Positions 32,903 through 45,329 of a stretch of 55,747 nt of DNA are shown piece after piece. This DNA is from Tieghemiomyces parasiticus (Eukaryota > Kickxellomycota > Dimargaritomycetes > Dimargaritales > Dimargaritaceae). A program made the position numbers and the translations under genes. The DNA is taken from the NCBI GenBank assembly GCA_027575765.1, contig JANBPT010000213.1, forward strand, positions 1 to 55,747, in the 5' to 3' direction. The notes beneath the pieces were generated by a model, which did no database searches, was not told where the DNA came from, and saw only the letters and a program-made list of their open reading frames with translations. The stretch's first letter is position 1. Each line of letters begins with the position of its first letter.

Positions 32903-35900
32903 ATGTCCAAGGTAAAATATTCCTGCTCTGCTTCCCAGCCCGTTCAGAAGTCCAGCCTGTCAATTGCCTTTAGCATTACCACCAAGAAGGTGGACGTTAG
33001 TAAGTCACAGCTGTCCGACTTTTCCTAAACCTTTCCAACCACAGGCGTGCCGAGACTAACTAACCCCCCCCTTCGCACCCGCCCCGTCCAAGTACCTTAC
33101 CAATTGGTAGTACGGCCCAACCTTCCACATTGACAGCGCCAAGCCCTGCCTGGCTGAACCTGGCCAAACCCGTATATTCTTTCGACATCCCCAGTGGTTA
33201 CCCATGCGACTTACCTCGCACCGTCATCCTGACCGCCGAGCTGATTAAAGCAGTCGGGCAGTTTTGTGAGCGCCGGACCGCAACTTATCAGCACCACGAG
33301 CCATTCCCGGTCGCTGACGCCATTTGCATTGGCTATGTTGACCCTGACGCGGAACCCAACGCGGACGTCTTGGTTATCAACCGCCTTGATCCGGGCCGGC
33401 TAGACGAGTTGGCCGGACCTGGCCTCTTGCGACGTCTCCCGACGTTCACGATGGATGGTGACCAAACCATTGAACTCTTCATTTCTCGAGCCCACCGCGC
33501 GACGTCGCACTGGCCTGCCATCACCCAGCAGCTAGCCAAGCGCTACCGAACTCGACCGGCCGTCGCCGGTAGTCTTCCCTTCGCTATCATGGCTTCCGCC
33601 GACCCTATCGGCCCGCCCCGACTCCACCTCGAAATTCGAGGGCTCATCCCCTGCTACACCTTCTCCCCCGAACCCCGGCCGGCCTACCACCCACGAAACC
33701 TGGCGACCTTTCTTCGGCGGTTGCGGGCCGCCGGCTCGTCTACGGTCGACCGGCGCTACGGACCGCTGACGCTGGTCGGTGGGACCAACCACGTGACGTT
33801 GGCCACAGACTGGGAGCGGTCGGTGGGACCGCATTGCGAACACGGACTGTGGTTTACCGGTGCAGAATCGACGAATGATGCTGCCCTCCAGACCGCCTGT
33901 CTGACTGCGCTCGGGCGATGGGGTCCGACGTACTCCGTTGACTCGGGTGGGGTGGCACCGTTTGAGAGCCTAGGGCTGCCTGTACTCCTGGTGGACGCTG
34001 ACCTGTCCAGACATAACGACGGTAACGGAGACAGGGATGAGGATGATAGTGGCGAGGCGGCCGCCGCTACCGTCCGCGCGTATTATCTCAAAGTCACGAT
34101 CAACAGCGTGGAATACCGGGTAGTCGGCGCTGTGTGTGTCGCGGAGCATGTCGAGCGGTTGGCGGCGGCTGAGGTAACCCCGATGAAGCGTAAGCCCGAT
34201 GCACCGGACTGGTGCCGGGACCGGCGGGTCGTGCTTGCGCCGGTTGATGAGGCCGTACTACAGAGTCCAGCCCGGTAAGTATTGGAGCCATAATACTTCA
34301 CTATTCAGCATTGTATTTATTTATTTGGGAAACGCCGCCTCTTAATATTGTACTAACCTAGATTCGCCATCTTGATACTGATTATCTACCGCCGTGATTC
34401 CGCATCAGGGTCACGCCGACGGTGGATCTAGCGGTCGCTGCCCAACGTCAGGAACCCTACATACCTACAGTGTCCATCTGGGCAAGCCAGCTCGCAGAAA
34501 AGGAAGCTGGGCCGGATTCCAATCTAGACCTTTTTGCCGCAGACGGTGAACCACGCCGGCCGACGTTTACGATACCGGAAACCCTCCCTCCAACGTTCAC
34601 CGGTGCAAACGATTCCGTACTAGACATGACCTATCTGCCGCGCGCTGACCCGTCTACAGCTCTTACGACCCAACCCACCACTCTACCACTGGCCCCCAAC
34701 CCAGCTCCTCCAGCCGACCGCCCGGCGTCCGATCGGATCATCATTGAGCAGCAGGAGACCATCATCCAGCTGCTGAAGGAGCAGATAACTTTACTCCATC
34801 GGCAACTCGAGAACCGTGATGCAGAGGATCCTCCGCCACCGTCCCGACCGACCGTCCATAGCCTTGGACACTCGACGCAAACCGCTGCCATGGGAACGCC
34901 GTCCCGGAGTATTAAACGTACTTTCTACCGTATCAACGAGCGCCAGGAAGCCCCGTGGCAGGACTCCATCTGCACGCACCCGGTGCCAGGTCGCCCAATG
35001 CTAACCGACCCAAGTCACGGTGACCACGGGGAGGCACCGACCTGTCCGACGATAGGGTCACCCCCGCCTCCGCGTGACGGGCCGTCATCACCCCCGCCAC
35101 CTCAGCGCCCGCCGACCAGCGTTCCCCGATTACCTTCTACTGCTGCCGTACGGCCACCTGCGTTCCGAGACTGGATGGCCGGGCGTGACGTGGTCGTGGA
35201 GGCTTACGAGGAGACTGAGTATATTACGCACCACCAACACCCTCCACCGCACCGGTCACCGCCACCACCGCCGCCGCCGCCGCCAGCACCACCGGTAATA
35301 CAGCCGCCACCACCTCGCCACTACTACCATCCTTCATACCAAGACCGCCGTAGCCAGCACCATGAAATGGGATACCGAACGGGGCCTTCCGTGGAATCGG
35401 GACGGCCGCCGGCCCCATCATACACCACAGAAACTGCCGGTGTTACGCAGCGGGTCTACCGCCGCCAGTCTTACTTTTACCAGAGACCATCCGAAACTCC
35501 GCCCGTGGATACCACCCCTGGATCCACTGCTACCGCTGCCGCTAGGTCTAGCCAGCGCCTGTCGAATCCATCTATCCATGACCCCGTCGCCCTACTCATG
35601 TCACAGGTTAACGACGCCTTGGCGACCACGCCATCGGGCGATCGTCGGGCTCCGTCACCGACTGGTCTTGCTCCCATCCGGCCGGACCCGGTCGGCAATC
35701 TGGTCTCGCACCGCCGTTCGGTCGCGCCATACGAATCCAACGGCAGGACCAGCCTGTCCGCCGCTGCCGCCGTCCCGTCCGCTAACCACCAAGTCAGCCG
35801 GTCAGTGTCGGATCATATAGCCCCCTTGGCCGAGCATTTGGCGCAGTTGACGCCGGTAACTAGGAAGCACTTCGAGAAGATTCGTAACAAGTCACCATGA
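32903..35900 (+). CDS. STIL-like N-terminal domain protein with coiled coil
   Basis: Exons 32903-32999, 33137-34274 and 34409-35900 give 908 residues; both introns have GTAAGT donors and join in frame. Exons 1 and 2 are compact and beta-rich. They contain VLVINRLDPGR (STIL has a similar RFDPGR motif at the matching place), a PCYTFSPEPRPAYHPRNLA region, then RYGPLTLVGG and GLWFTGAES, in the same order as in the STIL N-terminal domain. Residues about 520-550 form a short strong coiled coil (IIEQQETIIQLLKEQITLLH), again as in STIL/Ana2, where it mediates oligomerisation and PLK4 binding. The rest is Pro/Ser/Thr-rich with a polyproline run near 697. STIL drives centriole duplication in animals. 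Most fungi of this kind lack centrioles, so the role here is open. I rate the gene model high and the family call moderate. Confidence 0.7.
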
Positions 35901-37278
35901 ATCTTTTACGATTTGTATCATTGTTGGCTTACTTTAGAGCGTATATATATCTCGCTGTGACGTCCAATAAACGTACGACACTCTCTCTATATATATCGTC
36001 GCGGGAGAGGCTAAAGGAGAAGGTGGGAGCAACTCCCGGGAACCTCTGTCGCCAGACATCGCTACCATGTAGTAGCTGCTAAGTCTATTTAGGGCCAGAA
36101 ACCACGGCCGTGTTTAATAATAATATTAGGCCAGCCGGCGGGTTTCGAGGCTACTATAATATAGCTTGTGCGCCAGCACGTCCAACAGTCCCCCTCCCCT
36201 TTAGACCCTGTCATGCCTACTAACCCATACATCGTCGGGATTTAACCACTATGCATGACTCTAAATTACCAACCTCCCCCCCCTGCGTTCAGCACTGCTG
36301 CATGGTGACGATAATGAGCTCTACCAAAGGCAGTCGCGCCTAGTAAGGCTGTCTACCTAACTTTAACCGAGCCACACCACGACAGCAGTGGCGGTGACAC
36401 CTGAATTGTATTTCAGAGAATTTCACTTAATGTATCATGGCTTTCAATTGAGCTCTAGCAGCCTAGCCATAGCTCCCGAAGGCTGTCCACTCACATGCCA
36501 AGCCGAATATTCTTGTCCGCTATGCTGTGGGTAAGTCGGCTTTCCCGAACACTACTCTCCGCCCATGTCATCTGCCGCCATGGCCAATACAGTCCGCCGG
36601 GCCTTGTAATGCCGTCAGATGAAGTTTTGGCAGTTAGCCAAGAATTCCAGGCTAACCTGAATCAGTCATGGGGCAGGGGCAGCCGCGCCTGGGAGGGGGT
36701 GCAATTTGTGTATGGCCTCGGCCAGAGAAAATTATGCTACCGCCCTATCGCGGCTAGTATCCACATCTCAGCTGCTTAAGAACCAGAAAACCTCGCTAGT
36801 TGGCTGCTACTAGGCCATCCGGCGATAATTGGCGCGCACAGAAACACGCGGGGTGCGTTGGGCCCGCATGGGGGCCGTTGCGCCACAAGCCTGTAAATGC
36901 CTCTCAGGCGGGCTTGCCCAATCAGGGAGACTGCTCCGCTTACCAAACCGGTGTTCTGCCTCCGTCTGACCCCACTGTCACTGCTCGGCTCTTGAAAATC
37001 GTGCCATCTCTGTCCTCCCCCACCCGCATCCACACAGATACTTGTTCGCTACCACTGACACGGGGGGGGGGGTTTGCTACAGTATAGCCTCGTGCTCCTT
37101 CTTCTTTAAAACGACCCTCATCACCGTTGTCCTCCACGGGTCTCTCCGCCCAAGTCTCCTCTCTTTCACCCCTATACCCTAAAACACCACTCTTTGAACC
37201 CGACTTCTCCACGCTTGGCTTTCCCCACTCCCCCAACCTCACCGCTCTAGAACCCTGCCCATTCTGCCCTCCATCGTT
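35901..37278. other. intergenic, no gene recognised
   Basis: Nothing codes convincingly. The right 250 bases are pyrimidine-rich, like a promoter and leader, before the ethanolamine kinase ATG. A 10-base G run lies near 37064. Confidence 0.5.
35966..35971 (+). terminator. poly(A) signal AATAAA
   Basis: AATAAA 66 bases after the STIL-like stop codon. Confidence 0.5.
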
Positions 37279-38532
37279 ATGACGCAAGCTGCTACCTCCG
37301 GGCTCCCCGCACCCAAGGTGCTACCACTGACGGTCAGCCACCAGAACCTCCTGGCCGACGCCCAGGCCGCAGTCCTGAAGTTGTTCCCGGAATGGCAGGC
37401 CGAAGACCTCGACCTTTTCCAGTGTAAGGACGGCATCACCAACAAGCTGGTGCGCTGCACAAACCGAAAGACCAACCTCGCCGTGCTTATCCGGGCCTAC
37501 GGCAAAAACTCGGAGCTGCTCATCGATCGGAATCAGGAAGTTACCGTAAGTACCGGCGTGGAATTCATGGGGCTGCGGGAATCGGCACCGCGAGGAGAGG
37601 GTGCCGCCCTAGACCATCGGTCAGATGGATGACACTGCTGGACAACAATGAACCTTGCCGCATGTAACCTCATCCCGCCCACGGCCTGCTCTGTAACACC
37701 ACCTTTCCCGCTCTGCCAGAATATCCGCGTCCTGTCGCAGCTCGGGCTGTGCCCGCCCTTGTATGGCAAGTTTAAAAACGGCCTCGTCTACGGCTATGTG
37801 CCCGGCGAGGTGGTCCAGGTATCCCAACTGTCCGACCCGCACATTTCGCGCCTGGTCGCCCACCGGCTAGCCGAATGGCACCGAGTGACCATCCCGGGCG
37901 CCAAGACCGCCAAGCTATTTGTGACGCTCAACCAGTGGCTCGGTGAGGTCCGCGCCGTGTACGCGAACCCTAGCACCGCCGAGACACACGATGATCCCAA
38001 ACTGGCCCGCTTCCACACCCTGTTCGACCTGGAGGCTTTGGATCAGGAGATGAACTTTCTCCGGGTGGCTTTAGAACGGATCAACTCACCCGTGGTGTTT
38101 AGCCACAACGACCTCCTATCGGCCAACGTGATTTACAATGCCGCTGACGATAGCACCAACTTCATCGACCACGAGTACGCGTCCTACAACTACCGGGGGT
38201 TTGATATCGGCAATCACTTTGCTGAGTTTGCCGGGTTCGACTGCGATTACTCGCTGTACCCCGACCGGGCTACCCAGGTGGGGTGGTTGCGCAACTACCT
38301 CGAAGCTGAGCGCCGGGGAAAGGACAGTGACCAGGCCGCCCCCGTAACCGAGGCCGAAGTGGATGAGTTGTACCGGGAGGTCAACAAATTTTACCTGGCT
38401 AGCCACATCTACTGGGGGTTCTGGGCGATGGTCCAGGCCAGCTTCTCCGATATCGACTTTGACTACATGGGGTATGCCCGCATGCGTTTCGACGAGTACC
38501 ACCGCCGCCGCGACGAACTCCTGGCTCTGTAA
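37279..38532 (+). CDS. ethanolamine kinase (choline/ethanolamine kinase family)
   Basis: Exons 37279-37545 and 37720-38532 join in phase 0 to 359 residues. It phosphorylates ethanolamine with ATP, the first step of the CDP-ethanolamine (Kennedy) route to phosphatidylethanolamine, in the cytosol. The choline/ethanolamine kinase signature is clear. An N-lobe FQCKDGITNKLVRC loop and LIRAYG strand come before the intron. The catalytic VFSHNDLLSANVIYN (Asp about 220) and the metal-binding IDHEYASYNYRGFDIGNHFAEF region from residue 238 lie in exon 2. The C-terminal helix DYMGYARMRFDEY is also typical. The length is normal for the family. Motif details favour ethanolamine over choline kinase, but substrate choice cannot be read with certainty. 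It converges on the secreted 2H-like gene. Confidence 0.9.
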
Positions 38533-38883
38533 ATCCTGGGGGAAGTACGCACCCCGGCTCATCCTAGCGTTTCCGTGGTTAATGGCCTACTAGCGCGACA
38601 GTGGCCCACCCGGTCGAGCCCCTTATGTTTCCTCCTTCCTCACCTTCCCCTGTGGTTTACTTCCCCCCCCTGGACAATGTCTTTTCACTCACGATTAATT
38701 CGAGCGCAACAATCAGTTTTCATTAGACAATTACAAACGCATGATGAATGACCCGAGACGGATGTCAACCAGCTCAGATGATACAAAATACTGGGGGATA
38801 TTTCGATGCCGGGAAGCGACTGTGTCCACCCACCGACACAACTGAGTAACCGTGGCCCGCAGTGGGCCACTTTGATGGATATC
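38533..38883. other. gap between convergent genes
   Basis: No gene. It must contain the 3' ends of the ethanolamine kinase gene and the minus-strand 2H-like gene. No canonical AATAAA is seen on either strand. Confidence 0.4.
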
Positions 38884-39621
38884 CTATTCGACTACAGTGA
38901 TTGCTCGCCAACACGAGTTGATGCCCTTAAAGACGCCGTCCTGAAGGAAGAGGTCACGGTGGGAGAACCCGAGCGTGACGTGGGGCCAGTTGGCCTCAGG
39001 GTCAAACAGAGAGGGCTCCCCGCCGAGGCCAATGAACCGGCGCCAGACCTGCCAGCGAATCCGAGTCCATGTGGGCGACCGCACGATCAAATTATACGCG
39101 TACATGGTGGTGGTGGTCTCTCCACCGTCCTTCGGCTGCGGTGAGGCAGTCACGACAAGGCGCTGGCGACCCACACATAGGGCCTGGATCGGTGCTGCCT
39201 GGACTTGGGCAGCCCGGGCAATATCGTCCAAATCGGCCAGGGTGACGCCAGCCGGGGCAAGGACGTTGTGATACTCCGGTGGGGTGATCAGGGTCACGTG
39301 GGCCTCACCGCGGTTCAGGAGCGGTTGGCCGTGGGCAGCCTCCACGGCTTGGCGCAGCAGGGTCAGCAGGGCGGCGTTCAACGTATGCTGTAGCCAGGTG
39401 TCGTTCGGACCGGGCCCGCCGTGGGACTCGTAGGGAACTGCCGTGGTGTTGAGGGCGGTGGCCGGGAGCGTAAAGCCCGGGTTGTCGGGCTGAGGGATAG
39501 GGTAGGAGGGTAAGGCCAGGACGTCCTGTTCAGGCAGCTGGCCCTGCGCGGGTCTAAGGAATAGGCAAGCGGTCAAGAGGAGCCCGCTGAGCACGTGAAT
39601 GGTGAGGCGGAGGACGGACAT
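38884..39621 (-). CDS. secreted 2H-phosphoesterase-like protein
   Basis: A single minus-strand exon encodes 245 residues. The N-terminus MSVLRLTIHVLSGLLLTACL and following residues to about 27 look like a signal peptide. Two H-x-T motifs stand 106 residues apart: GEAHVTLITPPEY (His108, Thr110) and NWPHVTLGFSHRD (His214, Thr216), each in a beta-strand context. This is the hallmark of the 2H phosphoesterase superfamily, in which paired H-x-T/S motifs cleave cyclic phosphodiesters or 2',3'-cyclic ends of RNA. The form resembles the fungal Swiss-army-knife RNA-repair-like 2H domain. A secreted location is unusual for such enzymes. The substrate is unknown. Confidence 0.75.
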   Translation of the reverse strand: MSVLRLTIHVLSGLLLTACLFLRPAQGQLPEQDVLALPSYPIPQPDNPGFTLPATALNTTAVPYESHGGPGPNDTWLQHTLNAALLTLLRQAVEAAHGQPLLNRGEAHVTLITPPEYHNVLAPAGVTLADLDDIARAAQVQAAPIQALCVGRQRLVVTASPQPKDGGETTTTMYAYNLIVRSPTWTRIRWQVWRRFIGLGGEPSLFDPEANWPHVTLGFSHRDLFLQDGVFKGINSCWRAITVVE

Positions 39622-41314
39622 GACAACAGCGGTGATGGGAGTCGGGAGCGAGGGAAATGAGCCGAATAGAAAGAAAGGAGGATTGTGGTGGTCCGGCTAA
39701 CCGGAAAGGCCGAACGACATGGACTAGCCCCTGGTGGGCCATGGGTTGCGCCTGGACAGAAGTGGCCAGATGCTGGGCTGCATTGGTGAGGAGGACATGA
39801 GGCGTTTGCCCCGCCCCCCTTGTCGGCTACCGGCTAACCCAATTGGTCAGTCGACCTCGAGTACAGCGCGGCAGCCGTTGTCCTCCTGGATTCCGTGGTC
39901 ACCAAGGAGGATGGGCGGCTGCCTTTCGGCTATGGCTCTGCTAAAGCAAAGCCCCTCGGAAGCGGGCAAGTGAATGGGCAGCCCCCCGCCCCCCGGGCTT
40001 GGGCATGAAGACATGCTCAGCCCCGGCCTGGGCTCTATACTAGACCCAACCCCCCTGTGGGTACGCAGGCGAGTGCTGCCGTTCATAGCATTTAATCCCC
40101 GACGGACCCAGCCTGCTCGATCGAATGGCGGGGGGACGTCTGTCTCGCCACCATTAGGAAGCAGCTATGCCACGACGGCCAGGCGCACGCTGTAATGATT
40201 CGCATATAGGGCCCCCGCGTGACACTGAGGGAGTGTGGACGACCCGGCTGGCCACATCGTGTGGAGAAGTTCGGGGCAACAGAAGGTGGCGTACACTGAT
40301 CACCTCGCATTCATACACACACGGCGACGGCATCTGGTTCCGTCATACCGCAAGGCCTGGGCATCACTCACTGCATTGCCTCTCAATGCTCACGTTTTTC
40401 CCCATCGTGGGGGAGGTGCTGCTGTCATGCACGAGCCAAGGCCTCCCTCCGCTCACCCTGCTGCGGCCGCCTCCCATCCTTCCCTACACCTTGCTTCAGA
40501 CTTTAAGACTACCACAGAACCTTACTGACACCTTCGGTGGCTCTCAGCTTGCTGCCCTCTCTCCCTTGCGCTCCTCCTCCCCCCACAAACACCTTTACGC
40601 ACTCCGGAATCTAGTACCCCAGTCTCAAAGCCTATCTGTCCTTTCGCTACCACCTGGCAGCCCACTGGAGGATCTGTCCGGAGATTACCAACTGCAGCCT
40701 CACCACTTGCCTAATCTTGGCCCGGTCAAGCCCCTCTCATTCGCCCCCCTCCTTCAGATAGAGGACTCTTTTATTGGCCCAGAAGCTAGCCCACGACCAC
40801 CTCTCACCGTCGTAAACTGAACCGCTAGGCCTCCATACTTCGTCTCGACCGTCTATCCCCGCCCTAGGGCCCCCTCGTCGCAGCACCCGCCGCTTCCCCG
40901 ACTTGCCACCCTTGCGCCCGCAGCGGTTTATGGGGGGATCCTGTTGACCGATTCCACTGACCTCTCACCTTAATCGCGGAGCCTCTACGTTTCTATATCC
41001 AGGCCAACGCGTTATTCGAGTGAGCCGTCCGTGCCCTGGTTCGACTAGATAGTCCCTCTCCTTTTTCACTCTACTTCACGCCCCTGCGTTATTCTATTTG
41101 GCACGTTCCACCTCGCCCTGGCTTCGACCCTCCCCCACTTCTCATTCGCGTGTTCCTCTCACCTACCCGCCCTGCACTGACAGTCCACCTCCTCGCACAC
41201 GCTTTGGAGGGACTCTCCAGTATTTCGGCCCCTCTTGTTCCCCTCTGACCCTTGCCGACCCCCCCTCTGCTTTGCGTTTCACCTTTTTCTCCTTTCCCCC
41301 CATTCTAACCAACC
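39622..41314. other. intergenic, no accepted gene
   Basis: A 217-codon open frame at 40167-40820 and shorter overlapping frames exist, but they show Pro/Leu-rich low-complexity translation in a C-rich region and no motif. The last 300 bases are strongly pyrimidine-rich and lead into the SCAI start codon. Confidence 0.4.
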
Positions 41315-44300
41315 ATGGCCAAACGCAAGCAGGCCTTCCACACTGATGAGCCCCTTACTGTGGGCCTGACCCAGGATTCGGATACGCCTACCCAGCCGGG
41401 CGACGAATCGCAGCCGGACACTCAACATCCGCATCTCGGTCCCACAACGCCGGCCGCTGCCCGGCACAGCCCGCCGTCCCAGTCCGCCGGGAGCCGGGTT
41501 CCCAGCCAGGAACCCATGTCCCAGGATAGCGTGGCAACCCAGAAGCGCTACAAGACGACCAACGAGGGCCATTCGGACGACAGCAGTCGCAGCCACTCCG
41601 GCAGCCCGACCCAGGACACCTCTCCGCAGAACCAGGTGCCCCAACCTCCAGGGCCGCCGCGTAAGTACGGCAGCAGTTTAGGTGACCTGGTAGCTGCCGC
41701 CACTCTGGCCGAGTCGGTGCCTGCCGGCGAGCTCCCGTCCAAGCACCACAACGCGTCCGCTCGGAACTCCCGAACGACCTCGCCCGATCGTCATCCGGCC
41801 CCCGCGACTGAGGCCAACCACCCCGCCCCCATCACCGTGGAGCCTACGGCCAGCAATGGTGTTCATCTAGCTCCACCGACGAACGCCTCAACCGCGGGGG
41901 CGCCAGCCTCCACCAGTACCAACAACGGCCCTGGTGCCAACGGTAATACTAATGCCCCCACTGGCCGCAGCGGGCGGGCGATCGGCACCCCACGCGATAT
42001 TGTGGAGCAGTTCTCCTATATGCTGGACAAGAGCCAGCAGCTGTTTGCAGGTCTCAAGGAATTTACCCCGCTAGGCACGCGGCCCTGGCAGGACTACTTC
42101 AAGAAGACCTTCGAGGTCTACACCCGCATCTGGCGGTTCCAGCAGGAACACCGCGCCGTACTTGAGAACCCTGAACACTATGGACTGAAACGCTACGTGA
42201 TCGGCGAGATCGCATCCAAGATTGGCCAGTTGTACTACCATTACTACATTCGTACTAGCGAGACCAACTACCTCCTAGAGTCGTACACGTTCTACTTTGC
42301 CATCCGTGACCGCGCCTATTTTCGGGATATCCCCGAAACGAAGAAGTAAGCAATCCAGCAGGATGGTGTTAAAAGGCTGAATGGGAAGGAGAAAAGGAAG
42401 AGGGACAGAGGGCTCTGGTTCGGGCCGGGCCAGAGTTTTTTTTACCCCTTTACCTTCTCCTCCTGGTCGCTTCTAAATAGGGGGATAACCACCACCACCA
42501 CTAACCATGTACCTACTTACCACATACCCTTTCGCGGAATTCCCTGTTTTTGCAACTCCACCCGGCATGCCTTATCAGCTCGGCCCTCTTCATCAAAAAG
42601 ATTCGTTTCTACGCGCGCTTTATTGTGGCCTGCGTCCTGCTGAGCGATGATGACATGGCCTGGCGCCTGCTGGAGGAATCGCAAGCCCTCCTGGACCACT
42701 ATTTCCGCACGTGCAAGCCCGTCGACTCCAAAGAATGGCAACTGGTAATGCAGGAAATCTCGACGTTCCTCGAGGCCGAGCGCCGGGTCATCCCACGCAG
42801 TCTGGGTAGCCAACAGCGTCTCCCGGTCGCCCGGCGGACCTGCGAGCACGCCATCCCCGGTGTCGACTCCGCTGGCCGCTTCCACCTTCAGGAAGTGGTA
42901 GTAGTGGGCGGGTACCCGACCCAATTCAAATTTTCGGAGCTCACCGTGGACATGTACCGCATGATCATGTCTCTCGAGTACGAGCCCGCCCTGAGTAACG
43001 CCAATCTTGCCGTCCAGGCCCGCCTGGGGGCCACCCTCTCCCAGCCCTCGGCGACAAAAGAAAAGAGCAACGGGGCCCCAACGCTCATGCCCAGTCAGAG
43101 TATTGTGATCACGGGGACGCAACCCAGTGATATGTTTGCCGGGTCGCAGTCATCGGCGACTAATGCAGCCCAGGGCGGATCCCGTGGTACCGCCCCGGCG
43201 CTCCGCCAGACCAACCCGCATAAGAACCTCCTGTTCCGTCCAACGTACAGCAACCTGATGCAGAACATCACCCAAGCGTTCAAGGAGACGCCCGACCACG
43301 CCGCATTTCTCGTATACCTCTCCGCCCCGGGCCTCCACGTGACCAAACACGATCAGGCCGTCGAGAACGGGTTCGTGGGCGGCGTGGCCACGCGGAGCAG
43401 TGGGACCAAGCTGCACCATCACCCGTCGTCACAGACGGCGGCTTCTACCGGCCCCACCAACCCTCCCCCCGGCGCTGGTGTGTCGTCCTCATCGGCGTCA
43501 ACCACGACGGCGGCAATGCCGTCCGCCGTAGGTGCCAAGTCCGGGGAGGCGAGCGAAGCCAATACGACCACGGCCCAGGTGGCCAATTGTCTCCATCCGG
43601 CCGATCTTGTGCCCTTCACGCGCAAGGCCATGTTCCTGGTCGTCGAGAGCACCAACAGTATCGCATACAAGTCGTTGCCCCGGCTGTTCAACCAGCCTTT
43701 CCTGTGCCTCATGTCGCCCGTGGAGTACCACCAGAACGGTGAGTGGGGTATCCGTCTATATACTCTCAACGCTGGTCGGGGGTTTCAGGGACTGGCGGCC
43801 CCTTAGCCACCAGTTGGCCGCACCTTTTACCCTATTAGACCCAGCACAATTATAGCTCACACTATTGTTCCCCCCCCCCTGCCTCCTCCCGCATATCACT
43901 CCCTCCCTCAGACTCGGCCCAGCTCGGTCACCTCTTTACGCTCTTTCTGCACTCGCCCGCCCTAGGTCTGTTGGCCCTGTGTGGAATTGCGGAGTTGGAA
44001 CCGGCGACATGGCAGACCGTCCAGGCCGCAGCCAACGATGCCATCCTGACTATCTCACCGTGCATGACGGAGCTGATCAGCGACAAGGGCCTCAAACGGT
44101 TCCTCCAGGACACCCTCCTCCACCAGCTGATGGCCCGGTACATATTTTGCCACGTGGCCATGTCGCACCACGCCATGCACGCCGCCGATCCAGCGAAATA
44201 CCTGCCGTCCAGCCACCCGGAGCTGCCCAACGACCTACTGACGGCGCCCAAAGTGGTGAGCAAGGTGAAGAAGGTCGTGACGGCACTGCAGGCCGAGGCC

Positions 44301-44519
44301 CAGTTCCCGGTACTTTTCCCGCCGCCATCTCCTACGGCTGAGAAAGAGACGGTTCAGATTGGTGGGACCGATGGGGATGGCGCCGAAGAAACTGGGAATG
44401 AGCCTAATCAGGATAGCCCGATGGACGCTGACGCGCCCGACGTGAAATTGGAGATGCCCCTGTCATCGCCCAACGAGCACGCGATGGACGTCGAGACTAA
44501 GTTGAGCGCGTCATCATAG
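41315..44519 (+). CDS. SCAI family protein
   Basis: Exons 41315-42345, 42579-43738 and 43912-44519 give 932 residues. Residues 1-225 are a Ser/Pro/Thr-rich disordered lead. The SCAI domain starts near 228 with DIVEQFSYMLDKSQQLF. It continues through TFEVYTRIWRFQQEHR, the very conserved ASKIGQLYYHYYIRTSETNY and LLESYTFYFAIRDRAYF, and in exon 2 IKKIRFYARFIVACVLL. Later SCAI blocks are KAMFLVVESTNS, FLCLMSPVEYHQN and, in exon 3, GHLFTLFLHSPALGLL. A Ser/Thr/Ala-rich insert of about 80 residues divides the second half. In animals SCAI acts in the nucleus in transcriptional repression and in protecting broken DNA ends; the fungal role is not established. The acidic C-terminal tail of about 70 residues is probably disordered. 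Confidence 0.9.
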
Positions 44520-45329
44520 TACACGTGTGTGTGTATGTGTGTTCAAGCCGACCCTCGTGTGAAGGGTGTACTACCCAGGCCATAAAACTCACTGCGTCGG
44601 TTCTTGGCCCTTTATGTGCACAGGACTTACCCATTCAGTCAACGTTTAACCCTCCCCCGTTATCCCTTTTACCTTCTGTGCCTGTACCCAAGTTTATCAC
44701 CCTTCTTATCTGTCACCTTCCGGCCAAGACGACTGGTTATTTTATTTATATTCGTTATTTTCTGTATTGACAGCCAACCTAAGTTTTATATTACAGCAGA
44801 TTAATGTTTCGTTTGGCTATTACTGTGCGGTGAGGTTGTATATGGGGGTGATGAGGTTGTCAGAGGTTGACGGAGGGAGACCATGGTGGCGGCTACTCCG
44901 CACTTACTGGCCTATTTAACCCTTCCAGGTGGGGCAGGTGCGATACATGGCCTTGGGGCTGATTTATTGAAACGCACACTATTCACATATCGTGATTTGA
45001 CCTCTACCCATTATGTCACGGTCAAAGCACTTGTCAAAACGAGTCGATTTATCAATGACCAGTGGCCCCGCCAACTACCTGAGATAAGGGCTGGTCTATG
45101 TCGCTGAATGCGGGAGCTGTTGGCCCTTCGGCCTTTTATTCCGTTCTATATAAGTCGCCCACGTCGGCACCCACTTTTTATAATCATTGCTCAGTTCCAT
45201 TACCACCTTGCAACATCAATTCCTCTTACCCAGGCTCCCCCATTAGTTTTATTTTATAACTCTACACCCGGCTTAGCATTTGCACCTACTTTTCCACACA
45301 CACACACACCATATTTTTAGGTTAACACC
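44520..45329. other. intergenic, promoter of Gly-rich secreted protein
   Basis: No gene. GT-rich DNA follows the SCAI stop codon. A TATA motif at 45147 and a CA dinucleotide run at 45296-45309 precede the next start codon. Confidence 0.5.
45147..45154 (+). promoter_or_regulatory. TATA box candidate
   Basis: TATATAAG 176 bases before the ATG of the Gly-rich secreted protein. Confidence 0.45.

Noticed and set aside
32787..32999. Earlier first exon for the STIL-like gene in another frame
   Set aside because: The ATG at 32787 opens a Pro-rich frame that hits a stop after every available acceptor; the frame from 32903 joins cleanly in phase 1.
40167..40820. 217-codon open frame between the 2H-like gene and SCAI
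   Set aside because: C-rich low-complexity DNA gives open frames in several registers; no domain and a poor start context.
43865..44341. 158-codon open frame over the start of SCAI exon 3
   Set aside because: It is a shadow of the conserved SCAI frame, which carries the family motifs.
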